From: Candidatus Zixiibacteriota bacterium
GTDB lineage: Bacteria; Zixibacteria; MSB-5A5; DG-27
Assembly: GCA_030605835.1 (NCBI GenBank)
Contig: JAUWHO010000027.1
Coordinates: 1 to 64,000, forward strand
Length of the DNA stretch: 64,000 nt
Direction of reading: 5' to 3'
Shown: one piece after another, positions 40,026 to 49,222 of the stretch
Position numbering within the stretch: the stretch's first letter is position 1
Layout: each line of letters starts with the position of its first letter
Notes under the pieces: model-generated
The model's input: the letters and a program-made list of their open reading frames with translations, nothing else
Told to the model about the DNA's origin: nothing
Databases searched by the model: none
Made by a program: the position numbers and the translations under genes

Positions 40026-40580
40026 ATGAGAACCTTCATCGCTGTTGATTTGCCACAGGAGATCAAACAGAAAATCGATGCAGTTTCGTCATCTTTGAGG
40101 AACTATGGTGGTCGGGTCTCCTGGGTTAGAGCCGCTAATCTGCACCTGACCATGAAATTCCTGGGTGAGATCGACGATGGCTTACTTCCCGACTTGAAGA
40201 GAGCATTGCAGCAGCAGATATCTCAGATCCCGAGATTTCAATTCTCCCTGAAGGATCTAGGGGCCTTCCCCAATTTCCACAAGCCCAGGGTGATCTGGAT
40301 CGGCATCGACTCCGGCGTTGAAGAGCTGACCGATTTGGCAATCAAAGTTGACGAAGCCACCCATAGTCTCGGATTCGAAAAAGAGAACCGCCCCTTCTCA
40401 GCACACCTCACCATCGCCCGGGTCAAAGACCCCCGGACGGTTACCGACCTAATCGCCGAAGTCCAAAACACTCTCTTTGAGAGCGAACCAATTCATGCCG
40501 AGGAAGTTATCATCATGAAAAGTCAATTGACGCCTCGCGGGGCGATTTATACCCCTCTGGAGAGGATAAAGTTACTGTGA
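40026..40580 (+). CDS. thpR: RNA 2',3'-cyclic phosphodiesterase
   Basis: RTFIAVDLPQEIKQKI with two HxT motifs: LHLTMKFLGEI and AHLTIARVK. Confidence 0.95.
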   Translation: MRTFIAVDLPQEIKQKIDAVSSSLRNYGGRVSWVRAANLHLTMKFLGEIDDGLLPDLKRALQQQISQIPRFQFSLKDLGAFPNFHKPRVIWIGIDSGVEELTDLAIKVDEATHSLGFEKENRPFSAHLTIARVKDPRTVTDLIAEVQNTLFESEPIHAEEVIIMKSQLTPRGAIYTPLERIKLL

Positions 40581-40620
40581 GAGTTGACCACTTTTGGACT
40601 TTTAGAAGGATGTGAGCGTT

Positions 40621-41022
40621 ATGGAAAATCAAGAATCTATTGAGTTCTGGCTTCGGGCGGCGGCTAAGGATCTTGTCGATGCCAAGAAAGCTTTCTCCTC
40701 CAAGACATACGATTATACTCTGTCCCTCTGCGGCCAGGCGTTTGAGAAGGCCACCAAAGGGTATACGAATTTCCTCAGCAAGAAAGAAGGCTCTGAAGGG
40801 AAGCCGGGGTCATTAGAGTTGTCCAAGGAATTTGGGTCGGATATCTTCGAACTTGAGGATTATAACTCCGCCCTCAGCTATACCGGAGGGAGTTTCGAGA
40901 TCACCCAGAGCCTTTTCAACAAGAAGGAGGCAAAAAAGGGAATTGAAATGGCAGAAAAGGTGTTGAGCGAGATGTTTGCGAAGATGGGGAGAAAACTGGG
41001 GGATTACCAAGATCGCAAGTAG
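40621..41022 (+). CDS. HEPN domain protein (orphan)
   Basis: FWLRAAAKDLVDAKKAFSSKTYDYTLSLCGQAFEKATKGYTNF is a HEPN-type N-terminus; ATG at 40621 preferred over upstream GTG. Confidence 0.75.
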   Translation: MENQESIEFWLRAAAKDLVDAKKAFSSKTYDYTLSLCGQAFEKATKGYTNFLSKKEGSEGKPGSLELSKEFGSDIFELEDYNSALSYTGGSFEITQSLFNKKEAKKGIEMAEKVLSEMFAKMGRKLGDYQDRK

Positions 41023-41078
41023 CAAAGAGATTCTCAGGTCGCCGTTGCTGCTCCCGTGATAGCTTTCCCTAACACACG

Positions 41079-41128
41079 ACTCATTTTGCTGATAATGAGT
41101 TGAAGTTCTTGCGATTTCATGTTATACT
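41079..41128 (+). promoter_or_regulatory. Candidate recA promoter with overlapping inverted-repeat operator
   Basis: ACTCATT-N8-AATGAGT (41079-41100) abutting -35 TTGAAG (41100-41105), 17-bp spacer, -10 TATACT (41123-41128). Confidence 0.6.
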
Positions 41129-41195
41129 GGCAAAAGGTAAGATAATATCGAGGGGAATTCGTTTTCTCAGGTAGGAGTTGAAAGCGAGGTAAACA

Positions 41196-42233
41196 ATGGC
41201 AGAGATAGCGTCGGAAAAGAAAAAAGCCTTAGAGGCAGCGGTGCATCAGATAGAGAGGCAGTTCGGCAAAGGTTCCATAATGCGCCTGGGGGAGGATGAT
41301 TTGGGGATCAGGGTGCCGATTATTTCCACCGGCTCTCTGGCTCTGGATTCCGCCTTGGGGATCGGTGGAGTTCCGCGGGGTCGCGTGATCGAGGTTTTCG
41401 GACCGGAGGCCTCTGGCAAGACCACACTGGCACTGCATATGGTTGCGGAAGCCCAGAAAACGGAGGGGATCGCTGCCTTCATCGACGCCGAGCACGCCAT
41501 GGACCCCAATTATGCCAAAAGGTTAGGTGTGGATATTGATAATCTCCTGATAAGTCAGCCGGACACCGGAGAGCAAGCCCTCGAGATTGCCGAGACTCTG
41601 GTGCGCAGTGGAGCGGTTGACATCATCGTGGTCGACAGCGTTGCCGCTTTAGTTCCGCGTGCAGAGATCGAAGGGGAGATGGGGGATGCCCACATGGGGC
41701 TCCAGGCAAGACTGATGTCCCAGGCTCTCAGGAAACTCACCGGGGCGGTCAGCAAATCGAAAACCTGTCTGGTCTTCGTCAATCAAATCCGGATGAGAAT
41801 CGGGGTGATGTTCGGCAATCCCGAAACCACTACCGGCGGCAAGGCGCTTAAGTTCTACTCCTCGGTGAGGCTGGATATCCGCAGAATCTCCACGATCAAA
41901 GATGCTCAGGAAGTAAAGGGGATCAGGGTCAGAGTTCGGGTGGTGAAGAACAAGCTTGCGCCGCCGTTCAGAGACGGGGAATTCGACATCATTTATGGCG
42001 TAGGCATCTCCAAAGAGGGGGAGCTTCTGGACCTCGGGGTCAACCACGATCTCGTAGAGAAGGCTGGGACCTGGTTCTCATTAGGGGATGAGAGATTGGG
42101 ACAGGGGCGTGAGAATGCCAAAGCGTTTCTGAAGGAAAACTCCGAAGTCGCTGCGGAGCTGGAAAAACAGATTAAAGAAAAACTGGGCTTCGTCACTGCT
42201 GCTGAAGAACCCCAGGTTACCGACAAGAAATAA
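41196..42233 (+). CDS. recA: Recombinase RecA
   Basis: [99 protein letters not shown]. Confidence 0.99.
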   Translation: MAEIASEKKKALEAAVHQIERQFGKGSIMRLGEDDLGIRVPIISTGSLALDSALGIGGVPRGRVIEVFGPEASGKTTLALHMVAEAQKTEGIAAFIDAEHAMDPNYAKRLGVDIDNLLISQPDTGEQALEIAETLVRSGAVDIIVVDSVAALVPRAEIEGEMGDAHMGLQARLMSQALRKLTGAVSKSKTCLVFVNQIRMRIGVMFGNPETTTGGKALKFYSSVRLDIRRISTIKDAQEVKGIRVRVRVVKNKLAPPFRDGEFDIIYGVGISKEGELLDLGVNHDLVEKAGTWFSLGDERLGQGRENAKAFLKENSEVAAELEKQIKEKLGFVTAAEEPQVTDKK

Positions 42234-42244
42234 ACTCTCAGACA

Positions 42245-42889
42245 ATGATCCGAGCTCCTGGGGGAAAAGTCACTAAAATAGAGCCCCAGAAGAAGAATCC
42301 CAGAAGGGTCTCCATTTTCATTGACAATCAATTTGCTCTGGGGGTAAGTCAGGAACTGCTGCCCAAATTCAATTTGAGTGAGGGCATTCAGCTGTCGGGA
42401 GAACAGCTTGAGCTTCTTGAAAAGGAGGAGAGTGTCAAGCAGGCCAAGGAGATTGCTTTTAGAAGCCTCTCCCGCACTCCCAAAAGCACCAATGAGATCT
42501 CAAAAAAGCTGAAGGAGAGAGATTTCCAGGAGCAGGTCATCGGGGAGGTAATTCGTGAGCTGGAAAAATATGGCTATCTGAATGACCAAGAGTTCGCCAG
42601 GATCTATTCCGAGAGCTGTCTGCGGGCAAAACCCCTGGGGCCGAAATTGCTCTCCCAGAAATTATTCAAGAAGGGATTGAATAAAGAGTTGATCGAAGAG
42701 ACGATCAAAGAGATCTATCGGCAACATGATGAGGTCGCCCTGGCGAAGAGGTTGCTCGTGAAGAGAACAGAGACATACAAGGCTCTGGATTCTCGAACCG
42801 CCAGAAAGAGAAAGGCCGACTACCTTGCCAGACGCGGCTTTAGCTGGGACGTTATCAGAGAGACGTTAGATATAGAGAAAAGCGAATGA
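42245..42889 (+). CDS. recX: Regulatory protein RecX
   Basis: AFRSLSRTPKSTNEISKKLKERDF, YLNDQEFARIYSESCLRAKPLGPKLLSQKLFKKGL; directly after recA. Confidence 0.93.
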   Translation: MIRAPGGKVTKIEPQKKNPRRVSIFIDNQFALGVSQELLPKFNLSEGIQLSGEQLELLEKEESVKQAKEIAFRSLSRTPKSTNEISKKLKERDFQEQVIGEVIRELEKYGYLNDQEFARIYSESCLRAKPLGPKLLSQKLFKKGLNKELIEETIKEIYRQHDEVALAKRLLVKRTETYKALDSRTARKRKADYLARRGFSWDVIRETLDIEKSE

Positions 42890-42966
42890 TGAAACCGGAG
42901 CTTGGGAGGGGTGGGTGACTATGGACTATTCACCACTAGCCATTAACCACGCCGTCGCCGCTTGAC

Positions 42967-43794
42967 ATGTCATATCTTCAACTGAGCGATATCAAACTCT
43001 ACTACGAGCAGTACAGTCGGGGACCGAATCTGGTGTTGCTTCATGGTTTCTCCTTGAATTCCTTGATGTGGGAGCCACATCGAGAGTTCTTTGAGGACAG
43101 GTTCCGGGTAACCTTAATCGATCTTCGCGGCTTCGGCAAATCCGGCGTGAGTGATCGCTGGTCGCACGAGGTGATGGCCGAGGATGTGTGGCAGCTTCTG
43201 AAACATCTGAAGATTGAGAAAGCCACGATCGTCGGTTTCTCGATGAGCGGGCCAACGGCGATGGGGTTGGCGCTTGAACATCCTGATCTGATAACAGGAC
43301 TGATTTTGGTCTCAAGTATCCTTCCCCTTGCAGGGAAAAGAACGACAGAGGCGGAAAGGAAAGAAATCGCTTTGGACATGGCTGTCTTGGAGACGGAGGG
43401 CATTGAAGCTTGGGCCAAGAATGCAGGAATCCTCGATGGTGTGGTCATGGGACCACTCTTTGAGCGCAACCCCGGAATCAAACCGCTGTGGGAAAGAATC
43501 ATCAGCAGGAATGAGGCTGAGAATTTGGCTAAGGTCCTGAAACTCAAGATGGCGAACAAACCCTTGAATTGGCGTTCTCAGTTAGGAGAGATAAAGTCTC
43601 CGACTTTGATTGTCGCCGGTGAGAAGGATAGCTCCTTTGTCGATGCCTCCCGGAATCTCTCCCGAAGAATCCCGAACTCCGAGCTGATGATTATAAGAGA
43701 TAGCGGACACATGTTGAGCCTGGAGAACCCCAAGTCGTTTGCCTCTGTTTTGATTGATTTTATGGATGAGGTAGGTCAGGTTGTCCCAACCTGA
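42967..43794 (+). CDS. Alpha/beta hydrolase; last codons lie in a REP palindrome
   Basis: VLLHGFSLNSLMWEPH, VGFSMSGPTAMGLALEHPD (nucleophile elbow GFSMSG), RDSGHMLSLENP; C-term EVGQVVPT encoded by the palindrome at 43771-43795. Confidence 0.93.
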   Translation: MSYLQLSDIKLYYEQYSRGPNLVLLHGFSLNSLMWEPHREFFEDRFRVTLIDLRGFGKSGVSDRWSHEVMAEDVWQLLKHLKIEKATIVGFSMSGPTAMGLALEHPDLITGLILVSSILPLAGKRTTEAERKEIALDMAVLETEGIEAWAKNAGILDGVVMGPLFERNPGIKPLWERIISRNEAENLAKVLKLKMANKPLNWRSQLGEIKSPTLIVAGEKDSSFVDASRNLSRRIPNSELMIIRDSGHMLSLENPKSFASVLIDFMDEVGQVVPT

Positions 43795-43832
43795 CAGCCG
43801 TAGGTCCGTAGGTCGGGTTGTCTCAACCTGAC
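43771..43832 (+). repeat. Pair of REP elements (GTAG + GTCRGGTTG-N3-CAACCTGAC)
   Basis: GTAG-GTCAGGTTG-TCC-CAACCTGAC (43771-43795) and GTAG-GTCGGGTTG-TCT-CAACCTGAC (43808-43832). Confidence 0.92.
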
Positions 43833-43849
43833 AGGTATGGAACCCTTCC

Positions 43850-44320
43850 ATGAGTAGATTTCACAGATTTCACATAACGGAAGCAATCTATTTTGTATCC
43901 ACCAAAACTCGTGGGAATAGAAGAATCTTCTCGGATAAGAGAAACAGCCAAATCCTACTGAATTGCATAGACAATTTCCGCAAAAAGGGAAGATACCTGC
44001 TTCTTGCATTTGTAATAATGCCCGACCATCTGCATATTATGTTGAAGCCCAATGGAAACGAAAACATATCTAAAATTATGCACAGCATTAAGCGAGGGAG
44101 TTCACGTCTGATAAATCAAATGTGGAATAGAAATGGCTCGGTCTGGCAGAGCAGTTTCTATGAACGTATAATCAGAAATGAAAAAGAGTTTTGGGAAAAG
44201 GTGAATTATGTTTATAATAACCCTCTGAAAGCAGGATTGGTCGAATCTCCCGAGGATTATCCCTATTCATCGGCCAATCCGCAGGTAGAGACCGATTTGG
44301 AAGAATTTTTATCTCCGTGA
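43850..44320 (+). mobile_element. RAYT2: REP-associated tyrosine transposase (Y1/HUH)
   Basis: AFVIMPDHLHIMLKP (HUH), SRLINQMWNRNGSVWQSSFYERIIRNEKEFWEKVNYVYNNPLKAGLVESPEDYPYSS; flanked both sides by REPs. Confidence 0.95.
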
Positions 44321-44361
44321 TGTCGTGACTCTATTGCTCAAACAAACCCTTCCCCCGTATG

Positions 44362-44412
44362 TCGGGTTGTCTCAACCCGACATCGGCCCAGGTTGAGACA
44401 ACCTGCGCTACA
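44362..44412. repeat. BIME-like REP pair in inverted orientation
   Basis: GTCGGGTTG-TCT-CAACCCGAC-ATCGGCC-CAGGTTG-AGA-CAACCTG-CG-CTAC. Confidence 0.92.
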
Positions 44413-44501
44413 CGCGGATACATGTGGATACATGTGGAATGTAAAGGTGATGACATCCAGAGGAGTTGGACCAAAAGCGCAAGATTATCTCATGTAGGCT
44501 G

Positions 44502-44774
44502 ATGAAACCGATTTATTTCACTCAGCATGCTCGCATAAGGATAGCGGAGAGGGGTGTTTGTGAAGAGGAAGTCATTAAAGCTATTAGAGAAGGAAAGTGG
44601 CAAAAGGCCGAAAAGGGAAGATTGATGACTTCCATTGAGGTCCCTTTCAAGGGCGAACATTATGGGAGATATTATGAAACCAAACAGATTAACCCGATAT
44701 TTGTTGAAGAAGGAGACCGTATCGTTGTGATTACGGTATATACGTTCTATTCTCAGAGGAGAACGGGAAAATGA
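44502..44774 (+). CDS. DUF4258-like protein, putative toxin-like component
   Basis: IYFTQHARIRIAERGVCEEEVIKAIREGKW ... VITVYTFY; ATG at 44502 preferred over the TTG at 44466. Confidence 0.8.
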   Translation: MKPIYFTQHARIRIAERGVCEEEVIKAIREGKWQKAEKGRLMTSIEVPFKGEHYGRYYETKQINPIFVEEGDRIVVITVYTFYSQRRTGK

Positions 44775-44989
44775 GGATGACTTATGACCCGGAGGCGGAC
44801 GCAATTTACATCACATTAAAGGGTCACGGGGTTGACCACACCGAAAGGGTAGGTGCGGACATCGCCATCGATTATGGTCCTGACGGTGAGATTCACGGAA
44901 TTGAGATTCTCTCTGCGCGAGAGCATTTCGGTTTCAAAGAGAAAACTCCGGAAATATCCCTTCAGAATTTGAAACCGATAACTACTTAG
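44771..44989 (+). CDS. DUF2283 family protein, putative antitoxin-like partner
   Basis: MRMTYDPEADAIYITLKG...ADIAIDYGPDGEIHGIEILSA; ATGA overlap with the upstream gene. Confidence 0.88.
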   Translation: MRMTYDPEADAIYITLKGHGVDHTERVGADIAIDYGPDGEIHGIEILSAREHFGFKEKTPEISLQNLKPITT

Positions 44990-45004
44990 GCTTGTTGCTG
45001 CTGG

Positions 45005-45056
45005 GTCGCGTTGTCTCCAACCCGACATCGGCCCAGGTTGAGACAACCTGGGCTAC
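45005..45056. repeat. BIME-like REP pair, second copy
   Basis: GTCGCGTTGTCTCCAACCCGAC-ATCG-GCCCAGGTTG-AGA-CAACCTGGGC-TAC; same layout as 44362-44412. Confidence 0.9.
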
Positions 45057-45099
45057 GTGTGGATTGGACGTGTGCAAGGGAAACATGTGAAATGATGTG

Positions 45100-47769
45100 A
45101 TGACCTCCAAGGAAATCCGTCACAAATTCCTTGATTTCTTCTCCGGGTATGACCACAAGGTTGTTCCCAGCTCCTCCCTCATCCCGGTTGATGATCCCAC
45201 GCTGCTTTTCACCAACGCCGGCATGAACCAGTTCAAAGATGTCTTCCTGGGGAAAGAAAAACGGGAATACAAACGGGCGGCCTCCTCCCAGAAATGTATG
45301 CGCGCCGGAGGTAAGCATAACGACCTTGAAATTGTGGGACAGACCACGCGCCATCAGACTTTCTTTGAGATGCTGGGCAATTTCTCCTTCGGTGATTACT
45401 TCAAGGAGGAAGCGATTGCCTATGCCTGGGAGTTTGTCACCAAAACTCTGGGAATTCCCAAAGACCGGCTATATGCCACTGTCTATGAGAAAGACGATGA
45501 GGCTTTCGAGTTCTGGAAAAAGATAGACCCAGCTTTAGAGGGTCGAGTTCTGCGCTTCGGGGAGAAAGATAACTTCTGGTCGATGGGAGATGTCGGTCCC
45601 TGTGGTCCCTGCTCAGAGATCCATTACGACCAGGGAGAGGAGTACAGTTGTGGCCCCAACTGCAGAGGAGTCGAATGCGACTGCGACAGATTCAGCGAGC
45701 TCTGGAATCTGGTCTTTATGCAATTCAATCGCGATGAAAACGGGAAGATGAAACCGCTGCCGAAGCCCTCGGTCGATACCGGCGCTGGGCTGGAGCGGTT
45801 CTGCGCGGTGATGCAGGGAGTCCATTCCAATTACGACAGCGATTTATTGAAGCCCCTGGTTGAGAAGGTGGTGGAGATTTCGCGTAAAAAGTATTCCCCC
45901 GGTCAGGAGGGAATGCCTCACCGGGTGATTGCGGATCACGTTCGAGCGCTGTCCTTCTGTATTGCCGATGGGGGCATGCCTTCAAATGAGGGACGGGGTT
46001 ACGTCTTGAGGCGGATTCTCCGCAGAGCTTCATACAACGGTCGCCTCTTAGATATTCACCGACCGTTTATGTCGGAGTTGCTCAACACTCTGGAAAACAT
46101 CATGGCCGATGTCTATCCGGAGCTGAAGGAGAAAAGGAAAACCATTGAAAGCTTCCTCCATGCTGAGGAGGAGAGCTTTGAACGCACCCTCGACACCGGC
46201 CTGGAGCTTTTCGAACAGGTCGCAAGCAAAGTCGAGAAATCGGGCCAAGATGTCATCCCTGGTGAGGATGCCTTCAAACTCTATGATACTTACGGATTCC
46301 CTCTGGATTTGACCCAGATAATGGCGAGCAAACGGGGGATGACAGTTGACGTTGTGAGATTTGGGGAGGAATTAGAAAAGCAAAGACAGAGATCTAAGAG
46401 AAGCGCCGTAGCGGAGACATCCCCGATTTCTTTCAACCTCCGGCCAGAAGCTCATGTCGAGGTAACAAAGGGAACTACTTTCACAGGCTATCGAGAAGAT
46501 TTCACTGAGACACTCGTTCTCTCAGCGGCTGAAGACTCTGTCATCCTTGAGCGAACACCGTTTTATGGCGAGAGCGGTGGTCAAGTTGGCGACAAGGGTA
46601 TGATAAAGGGAGAGGATTTCGAATTCGAGGTCACAGATACGAAAAAGATTAACGGTCGAATTATCCATGTTGGCAAAATCAAAAAGGGAGAACCAAAATC
46701 AATCGTTGGCAAGAAAATGAGGGTGGAGGTTGACATCTCTCGCAGAAACAGCATCAAGCGCAATCACACAGCCACACACCTTTTGCACCGGGCTTTGAAA
46801 AAGGTCTTAGGTGAGCACGTCAATCAGTCGGGTTCGCTGGTGGCTCCGGATAGGTTGCGCTTCGACTTTACTCATTTCAAGGCGGTAACATCCGAGGAAC
46901 TGTTGGCAATTGAGAAGGAGGTCAACAGAAAGATATTGGAAAATCTGCCCGTGAGGCCCGAATCTGAAGTTCCCTTCGAGGAGGCAAAAAAGAAAGGCGC
47001 GGTGGCGCTATTCGGTGAGAAATACACGGACAGGGTTCGAGTCGTAAGAATAGAGGCGAAAGATTCCACTCCGGAAAATCCCAGGTATTACAGTCAGGAG
47101 CTTTGCGGGGGGACGCATGTGAATGCTACCGGTGAGATCGGGCAGTTCCGCATCGTAACCGAATCCGCCATTGCCACCGGAATCAGGAGAATCGAGGCCG
47201 TAGCTGGTTTGACGGCGTTTGAATTAATGGATAAAGAAAGAAGCCTTCTGAACAACCTCTCCAGAACCTTCAAGGCTCCGACAGAGGAGATTGAATCTAG
47301 GGTAGAAAAGCTCTTGGAAGAGAAAAAGCTCTTGGAGAGAGAACTTGGAAAGTTCAAGGTTGGCTCTTACAGGGCTGAAGCCAAGGAGTTGGTCGATAAG
47401 GCTCCATTTGTCGAGGGGACGAATTCTAAGGTTATCGCTGTCAAGGTTGAAAAGGAGAATCGCGAGGAACTTCTCTCCCTTGCGGATGCAGTACGTGAAG
47501 CCTTAACTTCCGGAGTGGCGACATTGGCCAGCGAGATAAACGGCAGTTTAGCTCTTGTCACCATCGTCACCGATGACTTAATAAAAAAGGGAATAAAAGC
47601 AGGAGAGATAATCAAGGAGGCTGCCAAGGCTGGCGGTGGTTCTGGCGGAGGAAAGCCACATCTGGCGCAGGCGGGCGTGAAAGACATCACCAAGATAGAA
47701 CAGGTGCTGGAGGCGGCCCAAAAAGTCGGTAGGTCGGGTTGTCTCAACCCGACATCACCCTCAAAATAA
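45100..47769 (+). CDS. alaS: Alanyl-tRNA synthetase; C-terminal tail encoded by a REP palindrome
   Basis: IRHKFLDFFSGYDHKVVPSSSLIP, TNAGMNQFKDVFLG, GDVGPCGPCSEIHYD, NHTATHLLHRALK, SQELCGGTHVNATGEIG; terminal VGRSGCLNPTSPSK from 47729-47766. Confidence 0.98.
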   Translation: MTSKEIRHKFLDFFSGYDHKVVPSSSLIPVDDPTLLFTNAGMNQFKDVFLGKEKREYKRAASSQKCMRAGGKHNDLEIVGQTTRHQTFFEMLGNFSFGDYFKEEAIAYAWEFVTKTLGIPKDRLYATVYEKDDEAFEFWKKIDPALEGRVLRFGEKDNFWSMGDVGPCGPCSEIHYDQGEEYSCGPNCRGVECDCDRFSELWNLVFMQFNRDENGKMKPLPKPSVDTGAGLERFCAVMQGVHSNYDSDLLKPLVEKVVEISRKKYSPGQEGMPHRVIADHVRALSFCIADGGMPSNEGRGYVLRRILRRASYNGRLLDIHRPFMSELLNTLENIMADVYPELKEKRKTIESFLHAEEESFERTLDTGLELFEQVASKVEKSGQDVIPGEDAFKLYDTYGFPLDLTQIMASKRGMTVDVVRFGEELEKQRQRSKRSAVAETSPISFNLRPEAHVEVTKGTTFTGYREDFTETLVLSAAEDSVILERTPFYGESGGQVGDKGMIKGEDFEFEVTDTKKINGRIIHVGKIKKGEPKSIVGKKMRVEVDISRRNSIKRNHTATHLLHRALKKVLGEHVNQSGSLVAPDRLRFDFTHFKAVTSEELLAIEKEVNRKILENLPVRPESEVPFEEAKKKGAVALFGEKYTDRVRVVRIEAKDSTPENPRYYSQELCGGTHVNATGEIGQFRIVTESAIATGIRRIEAVAGLTAFELMDKERSLLNNLSRTFKAPTEEIESRVEKLLEEKKLLERELGKFKVGSYRAEAKELVDKAPFVEGTNSKVIAVKVEKENREELLSLADAVREALTSGVATLASEINGSLALVTIVTDDLIKKGIKAGEIIKEAAKAGGGSGGGKPHLAQAGVKDITKIEQVLEAAQKVGRSGCLNPTSPSK
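47729..47753 (+). repeat. REP element inside the alaS 3' end
   Basis: GTAG-GTCGGGTTG-TCT-CAACCCGAC, 9-bp perfect stem. Confidence 0.92.
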
Positions 47770-47806
47770 GTGATTTGGGTTACGTGGCGCATCCAAAGGG
47801 TGTCGA

Positions 47807-48403
47807 TTGAATCTGATCAAAACCGTATTTGTAATTGGCCTCGCAATCTCTGTTGTCCTCTGGATTATTCTATCGTTTGAATTTAGCCTTTTCCTCCTCC
47901 TTGTCTTTGCAATCTTTATTATCTTCTGGATTGTAGATTCAGCGAGGAAAAAGATTCGGCACGAGATTTTCATGTCTACAGGTTATGGTCTCTTCATCAT
48001 CTCCTTTTTCTTTTCTGTAGGAGAGATTTCGGTTCCAAGAGGCATATCCTTTTTAGGATTTCTCTTGCTGCTCGTGGCTTTTACAGTCTTCATCTTATCG
48101 GCAGTCACTTTGAGAGTTAAGGGGAAACCCCCTTCCGGGTGGGAAGATACTACCGAGTTCATCGACATCGGAATATACGAGGTGGTTCGTCATCCCATTT
48201 ACTTAGCGGCGATGGTGGCGGCCGTGGGAGCTATACTCGTGAATTTCTCGCTCTCAGCAATAGCTCTCAACTCAGTTGCGATTTCTCTGTTCGTGATGAC
48301 CTCCATCGCGGAAGATGAGTTCAATCTTGAAAAATTCGGGGATCCCTATAGGGATTACCTGGAGCGGGTGGCGAGGCTGAATTTCTTGAGGAGAAGGAAT
48401 TAG
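47807..48403 (+). CDS. Isoprenylcysteine carboxyl methyltransferase/PEMT-like membrane methyltransferase
   Basis: GIYEVVRHPIYLAAMVAAVGAIL and EDEFNLEKFGDPYRDYLERVARL typical of the ICMT/PEMT fold. Confidence 0.88.
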   Translation: MNLIKTVFVIGLAISVVLWIILSFEFSLFLLLVFAIFIIFWIVDSARKKIRHEIFMSTGYGLFIISFFFSVGEISVPRGISFLGFLLLLVAFTVFILSAVTLRVKGKPPSGWEDTTEFIDIGIYEVVRHPIYLAAMVAAVGAILVNFSLSAIALNSVAISLFVMTSIAEDEFNLEKFGDPYRDYLERVARLNFLRRRN

Positions 48404-48475
48404 GTTGCGTACGGCTGATATTTTTCTAAATTGCGAGATCAAAGGATTCTTGCAGGATCTCTCAGGGGAGGGGAA

Positions 48476-49222
48476 ATGAAGCTTTTCAATCATCTTCAAA
48501 AAGTTCTAAGCAGACGAGGCGCTGGCTTTTTTGTCCTTCTCGACCCCGACAGAGCCTCCAGCAGGAGGCTGGCCTCAAGCGCGGCCAGTGCCATCGAATC
48601 TGGCGCCGACGGGATTCTGGTTGGCTCCTCAATACTTCTAACCGACAACTTTGACAGGGGGGTCAAAGTAATAAAAAAGGCTGTTGGGAACACTCCGGTC
48701 ATCATCTTCCCCGGGAATGTCAACATGGTATCGCGTTACGCCGACGGCATCTTCTTCCTCTCCCTGGTCTCGGGGAGGAACTCAAATCTGTTGATCGGGG
48801 AACACGTCAAAGCCGCCCCCCTTATCAGGAAATATGGCATTGAGGCCATCCCGACCGGCTATCTCATCTTCGATTCCGGTAAGATGACCTCGGTCCTTTA
48901 TATGTCCAACTCCCTCCCCATCCCCAGTGATAAGCCGGATATCGCCTGCGCCCATGCCCTGGCCGCCGAGTATTTGGGAATGAAGATGCTTTTCACCGAT
49001 GCCGGGAGCGGTGCCGATAGCCCGGTACCAGACGAGGTAATCGCGGAGATCCGGGATTATGTCTCCTTGCCCATCATCGTCGGAGGCGGAATCAAGCAAC
49101 CGGCGGTGGCAGAAGAGAAAGTTAAAGCCGGAGCCTCCTTCGTGGTCATTGGTAATGTCTTAGAGAAGGGAGGAAGCCAACAGTTTCTCAGAGAGTTTGC
49201 AGATGCCATCCACAAGAAATAA
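48476..49222 (+). CDS. Geranylgeranylglyceryl phosphate synthase family protein (GGGPS/PcrB fold)
   Basis: FFVLLDPDRAS, GADGILVGSSIL, VIIFPGNVNMVSRYADGIFFLSLVSGRNSNLLIGEHVKAAPLI, PTGYLIFDSG, FTDAGSGADSPVP, PIIVGGGIK. Start trimmed to ATG 48476 after ggggagggg. Confidence 0.93.
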   Translation: MKLFNHLQKVLSRRGAGFFVLLDPDRASSRRLASSAASAIESGADGILVGSSILLTDNFDRGVKVIKKAVGNTPVIIFPGNVNMVSRYADGIFFLSLVSGRNSNLLIGEHVKAAPLIRKYGIEAIPTGYLIFDSGKMTSVLYMSNSLPIPSDKPDIACAHALAAEYLGMKMLFTDAGSGADSPVPDEVIAEIRDYVSLPIIVGGGIKQPAVAEEKVKAGASFVVIGNVLEKGGSQQFLREFADAIHKK

